A stretch of DNA of 42,529 bases from Saprospiraceae bacterium (GTDB taxonomy: Bacteria > Bacteroidota > Bacteroidia > Chitinophagales > Saprospiraceae), in contig JANWXM010000028.1 in the NCBI GenBank assembly GCA_025055285.1, forward strand, positions 1 through 42,529, given 5' to 3'. The position numbers and the translations under genes are program-made. Positions 24,835-32,349 of this stretch are shown here, piece after piece (the first letter of the stretch is position 1; every line of letters begins with the position of its first letter). Under the pieces are notes generated by a model that ran no database searches, was not told the DNA's origin, and saw only the letters and a program-made list of their open reading frames with translations.

Positions 24835-25458
24835 ACTCCTTCTTATGGAGTTTGAATCCCCCGCCAAGGTTTTTTTCTTTTTTCTTCCGGATTTTGGGGC
24901 GGTTTTTTGGGGCTGTTCTCATTGAGTTTTTTCAGTGGAAAATCAGCCGCTTGTACTAGTGGAGGAAGTCGGATTAGTTTTGAGAAAAAATCAGCAGAAC
25001 GTCGTGCGAGGAGTTCACAGATCTTTCAGGAGGGTTGAGCCGTAACGCACTCGCTCTGCGGACGAGATTGTTCAATGAATTAAGCGTCAGACCTATTACG
25101 CCTAGAAAGAATTTCTAGGCATTTTGGCGGCCTAAATCCCGTGGGCGTCGCAGCTTCCCTTCTGCGAAACGCACGCTCGAAGTGCGTAGGTTTCGAAAGC
25201 CTATGTGAGCAACCTTTCAAGGAACTTGCTCTTTCATGCAAGGAGCGTTAAACGAGAAAAAGGAGTTTGCCGAGGATTGTAAAAAAAGCGCTTTGCTTTG
25301 GCTATCGGTTATTGATGAGATAATTTCGCGGCAGTCGGGCTCGCAGTAGTTCGAAGACAACACAAAGGTGGCTCTCCTAAATGCGGGCCGACAAACACAA
25401 AAAGTGGTTTAACTTCCATTGCAACTTCCAAGCTAGCCCGCCTCGATTGGTTTGAGTC
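24835..25458. other. Gene-free region with multiple hairpins; candidate non-coding RNA
   Basis: More than 600 bp lack any plausible protein. Several stem-loops cluster between 25100 and 25250: a perfect 9-bp stem GCCTAGAAA/TTTCTAGGC at 25100-25120, ACGCAC/GTGCGT at 25169-25187, a bulged stem at 25187-25203, and a CAAG/CTTG stem at 25218-25228. The region is bounded on the minus strand by a promoter-like pair at 25363-25395 and a terminator at 24801-24834. RNase P RNA, tmRNA, SRP RNA and 6S signatures were looked for and not found. Confidence 0.4.
25363..25395 (-). promoter_or_regulatory. Promoter-like TTTG/-7 pair on the minus strand
   Basis: On the minus strand TTTG (25395-25392) is followed after 21 bases by CACCTTTG (25370-25363), one mismatch from TAnnTTTG. 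The same 21-base spacing is found in the promoter at 42442-42474. It would drive transcription leftwards into gene-free sequence. Confidence 0.35.
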
Positions 25459-27189
25459 ATGCATGAGAGTCCATTAGTCCGCACTTTGCAATTGCTCACG
25501 CCTGATGAATTGGAGGATTTAGAGAAGTTCGTGAGCTCGCCTATTTTTAATGAAGCTAACCGCTTTCACGACACTGTACGGCTGTTTAACTACCTGCGCA
25601 CCTTTTATCCACATTTTAGCGCGCCAGATTTAGACAAGTCAGTGGCAGGTAAAAAACTCTTTCCCACGCGCAACCAACCAGAGAATGAGCTTGAGCGCAC
25701 TATGGCGCAGTTGATGCGCATCGTCAAGCAATTCATTAATTTTCGATATTCCGCTGTCAAGGGTGGCCGCGCTGTGCGCAGTGGGCGAAAACAAAACGTG
25801 TTACAGGACCCTGTTTCGTTGCTCAATTTCGCGCGTCAGCAACTGGCCCTAATGCGCTTCTACAGCGAACGACTGCTGCAAAAACCAGCGGATTTTCCGA
25901 AGAACGTCTCTTCAGAAACGAAGACCGATGGCAAAAAGCGGCGTGTTAAACGCGCGGAGAATTTCTTTCGGCACCTGTACGAGGAACTGAAGGAGGCTTT
26001 CGACAGCCAATCGCGCTTTGACCATTTCGAGGAGTATGAGTTCAACGATTTTTATTATTTTCGATACTTGGCTGAGCAAGAAAAAGCAATCTACGAGAGC
26101 CTGCATGAATGGTCGGCGCAAGGAGGCTTTGTCAATCTTTTGGTTGCCACCGAAAGTTTAGACCGCTTTTACTTTTTGAGCAAACTAGACCAAATCTGCC
26201 GGCTCTTGCATTTGCAACAGATTGCCATGCCCTTTCCAGAAAACTCCGACGAATATCGCCGGCTGACGATGAATCAGATGCTGAGCGTTAAAATGGTCAA
26301 ACTTCTCGTTAAGCACGGTTATCTCGAGGGTGACCCAAGTATTGCACTGTATTTCACCCTGTTGCAATTGTTAGTCAAGAAAAAGCCTCAGACAACCGAT
26401 GCATTAGCCGAGCGCTTCTTCCAACTCTTGCGCCAACACGCGAGCCTCGTGCCTGAACGGCGCTTCCGCGACTTCAACGTGATGGTGCGTTCTTACTGGG
26501 CGCGCCGATATCGCCAAACGCGCGAACGCCATTTCTTAGAGCAAATTTTTCTTTCACATCAGGAAGATGTAGAACAGTTGCGCCGCAATAACGAGGACAT
26601 CCAAAGCTCGCATTTTCAGAGTATTCTTTTCAATGCAATCAAACTTGGTCAGCTCGATTGGGCTGAAAATTTCTTGCGAGAGTTTGCTTCGCGCATCACG
26701 GCTACGCCCGAACCTCAACTCGTAGCTGATATTGGGTACGCCATGTTGGCTTTTGCACGAGGGCAATACCACCAGGCTGCCAAATACTTACCGCACTATT
26801 TCGTTTACGGAGCGACTGACGACCCGACTCTCTATTCACTAGCGGCTACCTTGGACGTGCGCATCCGCTATGAACTGGGCACGCTTTTCGACGAAGAAGG
26901 TACCAACATGCGCCGCGCAACGCACAAGCGCATCAAGGAGAACAAAACACTTCGCCCCGAACGCCGCGCTAGCATTTTAGGGTTTTATCAGGCCGCTGTT
27001 CAGCTCTTTCGTCAAAAGGAAAAGCTAGCTCTCCACTCTGCTCCGCCTGCTAACATACGTCGCGAAGTGGAGCGAATATGGTACGACCTAGAAGTCAGCC
27101 CAGTTGTTGATAGCGAATGGCTGCGCGAGAAGTGCCGCGAACTGTTCGCCAAACTACCCAGCTCTACCTCTTCGGGTGCGCTCTCCTAA
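25459..27189 (+). CDS. Uncharacterised helical protein, KFVxSP family, paralogue 2
   Basis: This 576-aa soluble protein is related to the one at 18557: LLTPDELEDLEKFVSSPIFNE at the N-terminus, then RLFNYLR and a FYFLSKLDQICRLL stretch. It is about 100 residues longer, with an additional charged helical insert (residues about 140-180, rich in Lys/Arg) and a longer tail. There is no signal peptide or membrane segment. Predicted helices with aromatic positions throughout suggest a helical-repeat fold. The function is unknown. The ATG at 25459 is the first in frame. The gene converges on the regulator at 27299, with an elaborate palindromic structure between them. Confidence 0.75.
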   Translation: MHESPLVRTLQLLTPDELEDLEKFVSSPIFNEANRFHDTVRLFNYLRTFYPHFSAPDLDKSVAGKKLFPTRNQPENELERTMAQLMRIVKQFINFRYSAVKGGRAVRSGRKQNVLQDPVSLLNFARQQLALMRFYSERLLQKPADFPKNVSSETKTDGKKRRVKRAENFFRHLYEELKEAFDSQSRFDHFEEYEFNDFYYFRYLAEQEKAIYESLHEWSAQGGFVNLLVATESLDRFYFLSKLDQICRLLHLQQIAMPFPENSDEYRRLTMNQMLSVKMVKLLVKHGYLEGDPSIALYFTLLQLLVKKKPQTTDALAERFFQLLRQHASLVPERRFRDFNVMVRSYWARRYRQTRERHFLEQIFLSHQEDVEQLRRNNEDIQSSHFQSILFNAIKLGQLDWAENFLREFASRITATPEPQLVADIGYAMLAFARGQYHQAAKYLPHYFVYGATDDPTLYSLAATLDVRIRYELGTLFDEEGTNMRRATHKRIKENKTLRPERRASILGFYQAAVQLFRQKEKLALHSAPPANIRREVERIWYDLEVSPVVDSEWLREKCRELFAKLPSSTSSGALS

Positions 27190-27206
27190 AGACCCACTTA
27201 AACTTT

Positions 27207-27278
27207 CTTTGGCCTTTACTACGGAGAACACCTTAATTAAGGAGTACTCCGTATCCCCCCTCCGCAGGAAGGCCGAAG
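27207..27278. repeat. Nested palindromic structure between convergent genes
   Basis: The core is a 12-bp palindrome CCTTAATTAAGG (27231-27242). It is flanked by TACGGAG (27220-27226) and CTCCGTA (27247-27253). An outer stem is formed by CTTTGGCCTT (27207-27216) and AAGGCCGAAG (27269-27278), with one G-T wobble. It lies between the stops at 27189 (plus) and 27299 (minus). It may serve as a shared transcript end, although no T-run follows on either strand. Confidence 0.6.
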
Positions 27279-27298
27279 CAACTAGACGGGCAAGGATA

Positions 27299-27799
27299 TC
27301 AGCCAACAACTCGGCTCAACAGATGTAAAACTTGAAGGTGCTCTTCAGTAATCAAGAAAGTCAAAAACTTATCAGCCCGGTGAGAAAACTTACACATCTC
27401 CGAAACAACGTGATGGAAACACTTCGCCTCTGCACTATCGCCTTGAATCTGGCTAAACGCCTCTAGTTCTGCAATTACAGGCTCTAATTCTTTTTTCTTT
27501 CGATAGGCGATGATTTTCTGGATCATCGTCCATATGTCTTTTTCGGCTTCAAAACAATCACCTCGCTTCCCGGGGACGGACTTTTTGCTGATCAATCCCC
27601 AACTTAATAGTTTGCGCAAATTGATGTTGGCGCTACCAACGGAAATATCCAACTGTTGCTTGATCTCCTCTGCTGTGAGTGGTTCAGGTGAGATCAACAA
27701 CAGAGCATGAACTCTTGCCATTGCGGGCGGAATCCCCCAGCAACTCGCCATCTTCCCCCACACTTCAATAAAACGCTGTTTCCCCTCCTGGTAATCCAT
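27299..27799 (-). CDS. GbsR/MarR-family transcriptional regulator
   Basis: This 166-aa winged-helix DNA-binding protein matches the GbsR/MarR group common in Bacteroidota. The opening MDYQEGKQRFIEVWGKM is followed by WGIPPAMARVHALLLISPEPL, the helix-turn-helix segment EIKQQLDISVGSANINLRKL and the wing LISKKSVPGKRGDCF. The frame extends 13 codons further to an ATG at 27838, but the 27799 start gives the usual N-terminus. Relatives respond to small ligands or act as constitutive repressors; no ligand can be inferred. It follows paaC on the same strand after 273 bp. A 10-bp inverted repeat lies 172 bp upstream of its start and is a candidate binding site. Confidence 0.85.
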   Translation of the reverse strand: MDYQEGKQRFIEVWGKMASCWGIPPAMARVHALLLISPEPLTAEEIKQQLDISVGSANINLRKLLSWGLISKKSVPGKRGDCFEAEKDIWTMIQKIIAYRKKKELEPVIAELEAFSQIQGDSAEAKCFHHVVSEMCKFSHRADKFLTFLITEEHLQVLHLLSRVVG

Positions 27800-27970
27800 G
27801 GTCTCGTCCGCGTTGCTTGTATTAAATGCCGTCGGCATCCACTTTGTTCACAGGTGTGCGAAAGAGAAAAACGCGAGTTGCTTGGTCTTAAGGAGAAACT
27901 CTCGACCAAACGCATCAAGCGAATGACGTTGTTGTCTCTGCCAATGCCGCATAGACCAATTGCTCTTCCC

Positions 27971-27996
27971 TGTTCAAATTAAGGAAAATTTGAACA
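27971..27996. promoter_or_regulatory. Perfect 10-bp inverted repeat upstream of the GbsR-type gene
   Basis: TGTTCAAATT (27971-27980) is repeated in inverted orientation as AATTTGAACA (27987-27996) with a 6-base spacer. The 26-bp dyad lies between the stop of paaC and the start of the regulator gene. Its size and symmetry fit a MarR/GbsR operator; a transcript-end hairpin is the alternative, but no T-run follows. Confidence 0.5.
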
Positions 27997-28072
27997 CCTC
28001 TTCTCGATAGCGAGGTTAGGTAAACCCTGCCTACGTTCGAAGGACGAAGTATTCTTTACGCAACAAGCGCTG

Positions 28073-28822
28073 TTACCACTGAAGGCCAGGGTATGCGCGT
28101 TGGAGGAATTGCATCTCTGCTAGAATGTAGCCCAGATGCTCGCTGTGACGTCCATCTTTGCCTCCGCTCTGCATCCAATCGTTGTCGGGTATCTGCAGCG
28201 TAGCCTCTTGCAAGACCTCACGAACTTTGGCCTGCCATAGAGAGCGGATTTGTTCGAGATCTGAGCCGACGCCCATTTCAGCAGCATGTCGCTCTACTTC
28301 ATTCGGGGTGGTCAATTCGCCCGTATACATCCATAGGTCATCCACCGCTGCTTGCATGCGACGATGACTTTCTTCGGTGCCGTCGCCGAGGCGAATAGTC
28401 CATTCACTTGAATATCGCAAGTGGTAAGTCACTTCCTTAAAAGCCTTTTGAGCGATGGCGGCAAGCCGTTCGTCTCGGCTATTGAGCAGAGCCTGATAGT
28501 GGTAGTAATGATAGGTATCGAAAAAAAACTGTCGGACGATAGTATGTGCCCAGTCGCCATTGGGCTGTTCTACTAAGAGAACATTCCGGAATTCGTGCGC
28601 ATCGCGGAAATAGGCCAGGTCGTCTTCTGTACGCCCTCGACCCTCTAGTTCGCCTGCATACGTGAGGAGCAGACGCGCTTGACCTAATAAGTCGAGAGCA
28701 ATGTTCGTTAGGGCGATATCTTGCTCTAGAACAGGGCCGTGTCCACACCATTCACTTAAACGGTGTGAGAGGATGAGAGCATTATCGCCTAGTTGCAACA
28801 CATAAGGAAAACTAGCTTGCAT
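28073..28822 (-). CDS. paaC: Phenylacetyl-CoA epoxidase structural subunit PaaC-like
   Basis: This 249-aa ferritin-fold protein matches PaaC: LGDNALILSHRLSEWCGHGP at the start, then LDLLGQARLLLTYAGE, DDLAYFRD, a YHYYHYQALLNS segment and KEVTYHLRYSSEW. In the known complex PaaC is the non-catalytic partner of the di-iron subunit PaaA and supports epoxidation of phenylacetyl-CoA. Length is as expected for the family. It lies 42 bp after paaB in the same direction. paaA, paaD and paaE are not in the window, although paaA normally precedes paaB; upstream is an unrelated TPR gene. Confidence 0.9.
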   Translation of the reverse strand: MQASFPYVLQLGDNALILSHRLSEWCGHGPVLEQDIALTNIALDLLGQARLLLTYAGELEGRGRTEDDLAYFRDAHEFRNVLLVEQPNGDWAHTIVRQFFFDTYHYYHYQALLNSRDERLAAIAQKAFKEVTYHLRYSSEWTIRLGDGTEESHRRMQAAVDDLWMYTGELTTPNEVERHAAEMGVGSDLEQIRSLWQAKVREVLQEATLQIPDNDWMQSGGKDGRHSEHLGYILAEMQFLQRAYPGLQW

Positions 28823-28864
28823 GTGCGCGCAGGGAGAAATTTAGCCCGTTTCGAACGCTAACAC

Positions 28865-29143
28865 TTACATGTGTTTGACTTCGTCGGGTAGTTTGTAAAA
28901 AGTGGGATGCCGATATATCTTGTCGTTGAAAGGATCGAAGAAGGCCTCTTGATCCTCGGTGGAAGCGTGAATGTATTTGGATTCAACAACCCAAATGCTA
29001 ATGCCTTCGTTTCGCCGGCAATAGACATCCCGCGCGTTTTCAATCGCCATCGCAGCATCTGCAGCATGAAGGCTTCCTACGTGTTTATGACTGAGTCCCT
29101 GTTTAGAGCGGATGAAAACTTCCCACAATGGCCATTCTTTCAT
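28865..29143 (-). CDS. paaB: Phenylacetyl-CoA epoxidase subunit PaaB-like
   Basis: This 92-aa protein matches PaaB: WPLWEVFIRSKQGLSHKHVG at the N-terminus, then HAADAAMAIENARDVYCRR and EGISIWVVES. PaaB is the small subunit thought to bridge or stabilise the PaaA/PaaC assembly. The frame is open further upstream to 29221, but the ATG at 29143 gives the family N-terminus. A perfect -7 element ends 27 bp before it, so the promoter lies inside the longer frame. The gene starts its own transcription unit with paaC and lacks paaA upstream. Confidence 0.9.
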   Translation of the reverse strand: MKEWPLWEVFIRSKQGLSHKHVGSLHAADAAMAIENARDVYCRRNEGISIWVVESKYIHASTEDQEAFFDPFNDKIYRHPTFYKLPDEVKHM

Positions 29144-29169
29144 GGTAGACCTCGTTCCCTTTTTAGATA

Positions 29170-29177
29170 CAAAAATA
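29170..29177 (-). promoter_or_regulatory. Bacteroidota -7 promoter element for paaBC
   Basis: On the minus strand TATTTTTG is an exact TAnnTTTG match, 27 bp before the paaB ATG. No TTTG is present at the -33 position, where a 12-bp palindrome is found instead. This pattern would suit an activated or repressed promoter. Confidence 0.6.
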
Positions 29178-29192
29178 AGCGTTTTTTCACTG

Positions 29193-29204
29193 AAGAGCGC
29201 TCTT
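29193..29204. promoter_or_regulatory. 12-bp palindrome at the paaBC promoter
   Basis: AAGAGCGCTCTT is a perfect palindrome beginning 15 bp upstream of the -7 element of the paaB promoter, where the -33 contacts would fall. It is a candidate operator. A 12-bp palindrome can arise by chance, so position is the main argument. Confidence 0.4.
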
Positions 29205-29254
29205 GAAATAGCGCGACTCATGGTGTAACGTAAACAGAGTGAAAGGCAAAATCC

Positions 29255-30622
29255 TTATGCTCCGCCGAAGAGTTTTTTCCAAAAACCAGTTGAAGACTGC
29301 CTTTGTTGAGCTTTCTGTAGATATTGCCGAGCCACGGGATGATCTGCCCTTAATTCAAGTGTTTGTTGAAATAAGCGAATGGCTTCGTTTGTCTGGCCGT
29401 TTTCATAGGCGATAACCCCTAAGACGGCGTAGGCATCAGCGAATTCCGGGTTGTGCCGAATAGCTTCTCCTAAACAGTGAATAGCCTCGGTGGGATTACC
29501 TGTCATTTTGTGACAAAGACCCAGAAAGTACCACCCGTAGGCATGGTTGGATTTTTGCTGTACGAGTTGCTGAAAGTCTCTTTGAGCGGCGGAGTAATCT
29601 TCCGAGAAGAAATAAGCCATGCCTCGTATGTGTTGAATATCAGGTTGATTAGGGTTAAGGGAGAGTGCATGAGTCAGCGTGTGGATAGCCTGCGGATACG
29701 AGCCGCTGTGGTATTCACAAAGGCCATAGTTGCTCCAGTAAACTGCATTGTCGGGCTCGCGCTGGATAGCGATGCTTAAGTCTTTCATGGCTTCTTGGTA
29801 GCGCTCTAAGGCAACTAGACAGATGCCGCGCAAACCGAAGGCTGTATCGGGTATGAGGTGGTGGCCGATGCAGGCATTAAGGTCAGCAACGGCTTGCTCG
29901 TAGTTTTGAAGGTTGGCTGCTGCAACGGCGCGGTTGTAATGTGCTGTGAAGAGAGAAGGGTCTGCTACCAAAGCCGCTGAGAAGTCCTTGTAGGCTCTTG
30001 CAAAATCTTCCATCTGCTCCATGCGAATGTTGCCGCGGTTGTTTAAGGCTAGTGCATTAGCTGGGTTTATTTTAAGCGCTTCGGAATACCAGTGGATCGC
30101 TTCGTCCCACAATCCTAGTATTTCATGAAGTTGACCGAGGTAATGCATAGCATGCCAAGAACGCGGTTCTACTTGAAGATAAGCACTAAATTGTTGGAGC
30201 GCGCCAGTGTAATCGCCAGCCTCCATTTTTTGTTGGCCTTCCCGAAGGATCGGCGACAATTCCTCGGTTTTAAGGGAGATGCTTGCTTCCTTCTCGAGCG
30301 CAGGTAGGGAAATTCCGGCCGTGGGATTTGCGCTGAGATGCTTTTGTTGGAGCTGCCTACACGTAGTAGTAATGAGCCGCAACACAGCGTAGCTGATGTT
30401 GTTCAGGGCTTGCGCGTATTCACTATAAGGAATGAGGTTTAGGTCTATTTGCTTTTGGATATGGCGAAATTGTTGTCGAAGTGCAAGGACTTCGTCGTCT
30501 ATGCCTAGCCTTGTTTGAGTTCCTACGGCAATGAGGTCGTCTAAGGCTTCCTCAATTTCGCTCTCTGCAATACGAGCGCGAATTTTTTGAAGAGTTTGCA
30601 GGAGAACTTGTGCGTCTGTCAT
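29255..30622 (-). CDS. EAD11-like domain fused to TPR array
   Basis: This 455-aa soluble protein has an N-terminal helical domain (residues 1-90). Its pattern, ARIAESEIEEALDDLIAVG then LALRQQFRHIQKQIDLNL, closing with YSEYAQALNNISYAVLRLI, resembles effector-associated domain 11 (EAD11), an adaptor domain described from bacterial conflict and signalling proteins. From about residue 125 to 445 there are roughly nine or ten TPR units (for example GDYTGALQQFSAYLQVEPRS and WDEAIHWYSEALKINP). The C-terminus ends in WKKLFGG. The gene follows nupC by 9 bp and probably belongs to the same operon. No enzymatic domain is present, so it should act as a protein-interaction platform. A partner with a matching EAD is not in the window. 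Confidence 0.75.
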   Translation of the reverse strand: MTDAQVLLQTLQKIRARIAESEIEEALDDLIAVGTQTRLGIDDEVLALRQQFRHIQKQIDLNLIPYSEYAQALNNISYAVLRLITTTCRQLQQKHLSANPTAGISLPALEKEASISLKTEELSPILREGQQKMEAGDYTGALQQFSAYLQVEPRSWHAMHYLGQLHEILGLWDEAIHWYSEALKINPANALALNNRGNIRMEQMEDFARAYKDFSAALVADPSLFTAHYNRAVAAANLQNYEQAVADLNACIGHHLIPDTAFGLRGICLVALERYQEAMKDLSIAIQREPDNAVYWSNYGLCEYHSGSYPQAIHTLTHALSLNPNQPDIQHIRGMAYFFSEDYSAAQRDFQQLVQQKSNHAYGWYFLGLCHKMTGNPTEAIHCLGEAIRHNPEFADAYAVLGVIAYENGQTNEAIRLFQQTLELRADHPVARQYLQKAQQRQSSTGFWKKLFGGA

Positions 30623-30631
30623 AATTATTTT

Positions 30632-31930
30632 CTATACCAACATACCTGCAATGGTAGCGGTCAAAAAGCACGCAAGCGTTCCTCCTATGAGCGACCAATA
30701 GCCTAATTCTGTTAGCGTACGGCGCTGATTTGGCGCTAAGGTGCCAATGCCGCCTATTTGTATGCCAATAGAAGCAAAGTTGGAAAAACCACACAACGCA
30801 TACAAGGCGATGATCACTGATTTAGGATGCAATTGCGCAGTTTTTTGCATTTCGCTCAGCGCAGTATATCCTACAAATTCGTTAATCATTGTCTTCAGAC
30901 CGAGTAATTGGCCTACTAGCATGCAATCGGCCCACGGAGTGCCCAGTAGCCAAGCTACAGGAGCGAAACAAAGTCCTAGAAGATATGTAAAAGTTAAGCC
31001 TTCGAAACGACCATTAGTGTTCTGAGAGACAACCTCATTTAGCCCTGTCCAGTAGCCTATTGTGTTCTTCAACAGCCAATTGAGCATAAAGATGAGCGCG
31101 ATGAACACGATAAGCATTGCACCGACATTGACAGCCAGGCGCAACCCGTCGGTAGTTCCTTTCGCCACTGCGTCAAGCAAATTGTCTCCTACATAGGTGT
31201 CTGCGTGAGCCAATTTTTCTAAGGCTTGCTTTTCCGTTTCAGGCACTAACATTTTGGCACATACTACTGCTGCTGGAGCCGACATAATGGAGGCAGCCAG
31301 CAAATGGCGGGCAAAGAGTAACCGCTGTGCCGGGTCATCTCCGCCCAAGAAACCTACATAGGCTGCAAAGACTCCTCCGGCAATGGTCGCCATGCCGCCT
31401 GTCATTACGCACAAGATCTCCGAACGAGACATATCTGCTAGGTAGGGGCGAATGATAAGTGGTGCCTCCGTCTGACCGATGAAGACGTTAGCTGCTGCAG
31501 CAAGGCTTTCTGGCCCGCTTAGTCCCATGCTGCGCGTGAGTACCCAGGCAATGGCATAGACAATCTTTTGTAGGATTCCAAAGTAAAACAAAATGGCGGA
31601 TAATGCCGAGTAGAACATCACTGTGGGCAAGACCCGGAAAGCAAAAATATAGCCGAAGCCGTTTTCGCCTGTGGCTAAATCTCCGAAAAGAAAGCGAGCG
31701 CCTTCTTCTGACCACTCGATAATGTAAGTGAAGATTTTGGCGAATTCATCGAATGCCCAGCCAACTGCAGGCACTTTCAAGATGAGCAGGGCAAAGGCAA
31801 GTTGGAGACCAATGCCCGCGCCCACTAATTTCCAGTTGATAGCTCGACGATTGGCACTCAACAGGTAAGCCACAACTAGCAGGGCAAGCATGCCTAGCAA
31901 GCCGCGTCCGATATTTATGAAAAGATCCAT
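30632..31930 (-). CDS. nupC: Concentrative nucleoside transporter (NupC/CNT family)
   Basis: This 432-aa polytopic inner-membrane protein imports nucleosides using an ion gradient. The family signature GQTEAPLIIRPYL lies in the substrate-binding re-entrant region, followed by MTGGMATIAGGVFAAYVG and MSAPAA; the C-terminal half has GTPWADCMLVGQLLGLK and LCGFSNFASIGIQIGG. The start at 31930 begins the first helix directly. It is 50 bp after the SUI1-like gene and 9 bp before the TPR gene. Whether sodium or protons drive it was not decided. Confidence 0.92.
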   Translation of the reverse strand: MDLFINIGRGLLGMLALLVVAYLLSANRRAINWKLVGAGIGLQLAFALLILKVPAVGWAFDEFAKIFTYIIEWSEEGARFLFGDLATGENGFGYIFAFRVLPTVMFYSALSAILFYFGILQKIVYAIAWVLTRSMGLSGPESLAAAANVFIGQTEAPLIIRPYLADMSRSEILCVMTGGMATIAGGVFAAYVGFLGGDDPAQRLLFARHLLAASIMSAPAAVVCAKMLVPETEKQALEKLAHADTYVGDNLLDAVAKGTTDGLRLAVNVGAMLIVFIALIFMLNWLLKNTIGYWTGLNEVVSQNTNGRFEGLTFTYLLGLCFAPVAWLLGTPWADCMLVGQLLGLKTMINEFVGYTALSEMQKTAQLHPKSVIIALYALCGFSNFASIGIQIGGIGTLAPNQRRTLTELGYWSLIGGTLACFLTATIAGMLV

Positions 31931-31980
31931 ACAAGGGCGATTTTGTCGGTGCTTTCAATGGCGTGTGCACATGGGAGCCT

Positions 31981-32334
31981 CTAGGCTCCTGCCTTTTTAA
32001 CGTTTTTATAGCCACGCTCCTGAAGCAGCGTCAATACCCGATCGCGATGATTGCCTTGCAAAATGATAACACCCTCTTTGACGCTACCACCTGTTGCACA
32101 AGTGTTTTTGAGCCACCGTGCTACTTCTTCCAGAGCATCCTCTGGCCCAACAAAGCCCTTAACTAGGGTAACTTCTTTGCCTCCTTTGCCGCGCTCCAAC
32201 CAAATGCGCAGCACTTGGTGTTCGGGCGCCACGGCAGGTGTAGAAGGCTCTTCTCTTTCCATGATTCGCCGGCGAATTTCCGGGTCTGTAGAGAAAACGA
32301 GTTGAGAGGACGGACGTTTATTGCTCTTTGTCAT
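31981..32334 (-). CDS. SUI1/eIF1-like translation factor (YciH family)
   Basis: This 117-aa protein carries a SUI1 domain over its last 75 residues: LRIWLERGKGGKEVTLVKGF, then LKNTCATGGSVKEGVIILQG and a basic end DRVLTLLQERGYKNVKK. A poorly conserved basic N-terminus of about 40 residues precedes it. The bacterial homologue YciH is proposed to influence start-site fidelity at the small ribosomal subunit. It lies 15 bp after the lipid kinase gene and belongs to the rluD operon. Confidence 0.9.
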   Translation of the reverse strand: MTKSNKRPSSQLVFSTDPEIRRRIMEREEPSTPAVAPEHQVLRIWLERGKGGKEVTLVKGFVGPEDALEEVARWLKNTCATGGSVKEGVIILQGNHRDRVLTLLQERGYKNVKKAGA

Positions 32335-32349
32335 AGGGATAGAACAGGT

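Noticed and set aside
24847-24860. T-arm-like sequence suggesting tRNA or tmRNA on the minus strand
   Set aside because: The T-loop motif TTCAAAC is present, but its stem is weak and no acceptor stem, anticodon arm, CCA end or tmRNA 5' motif was found.
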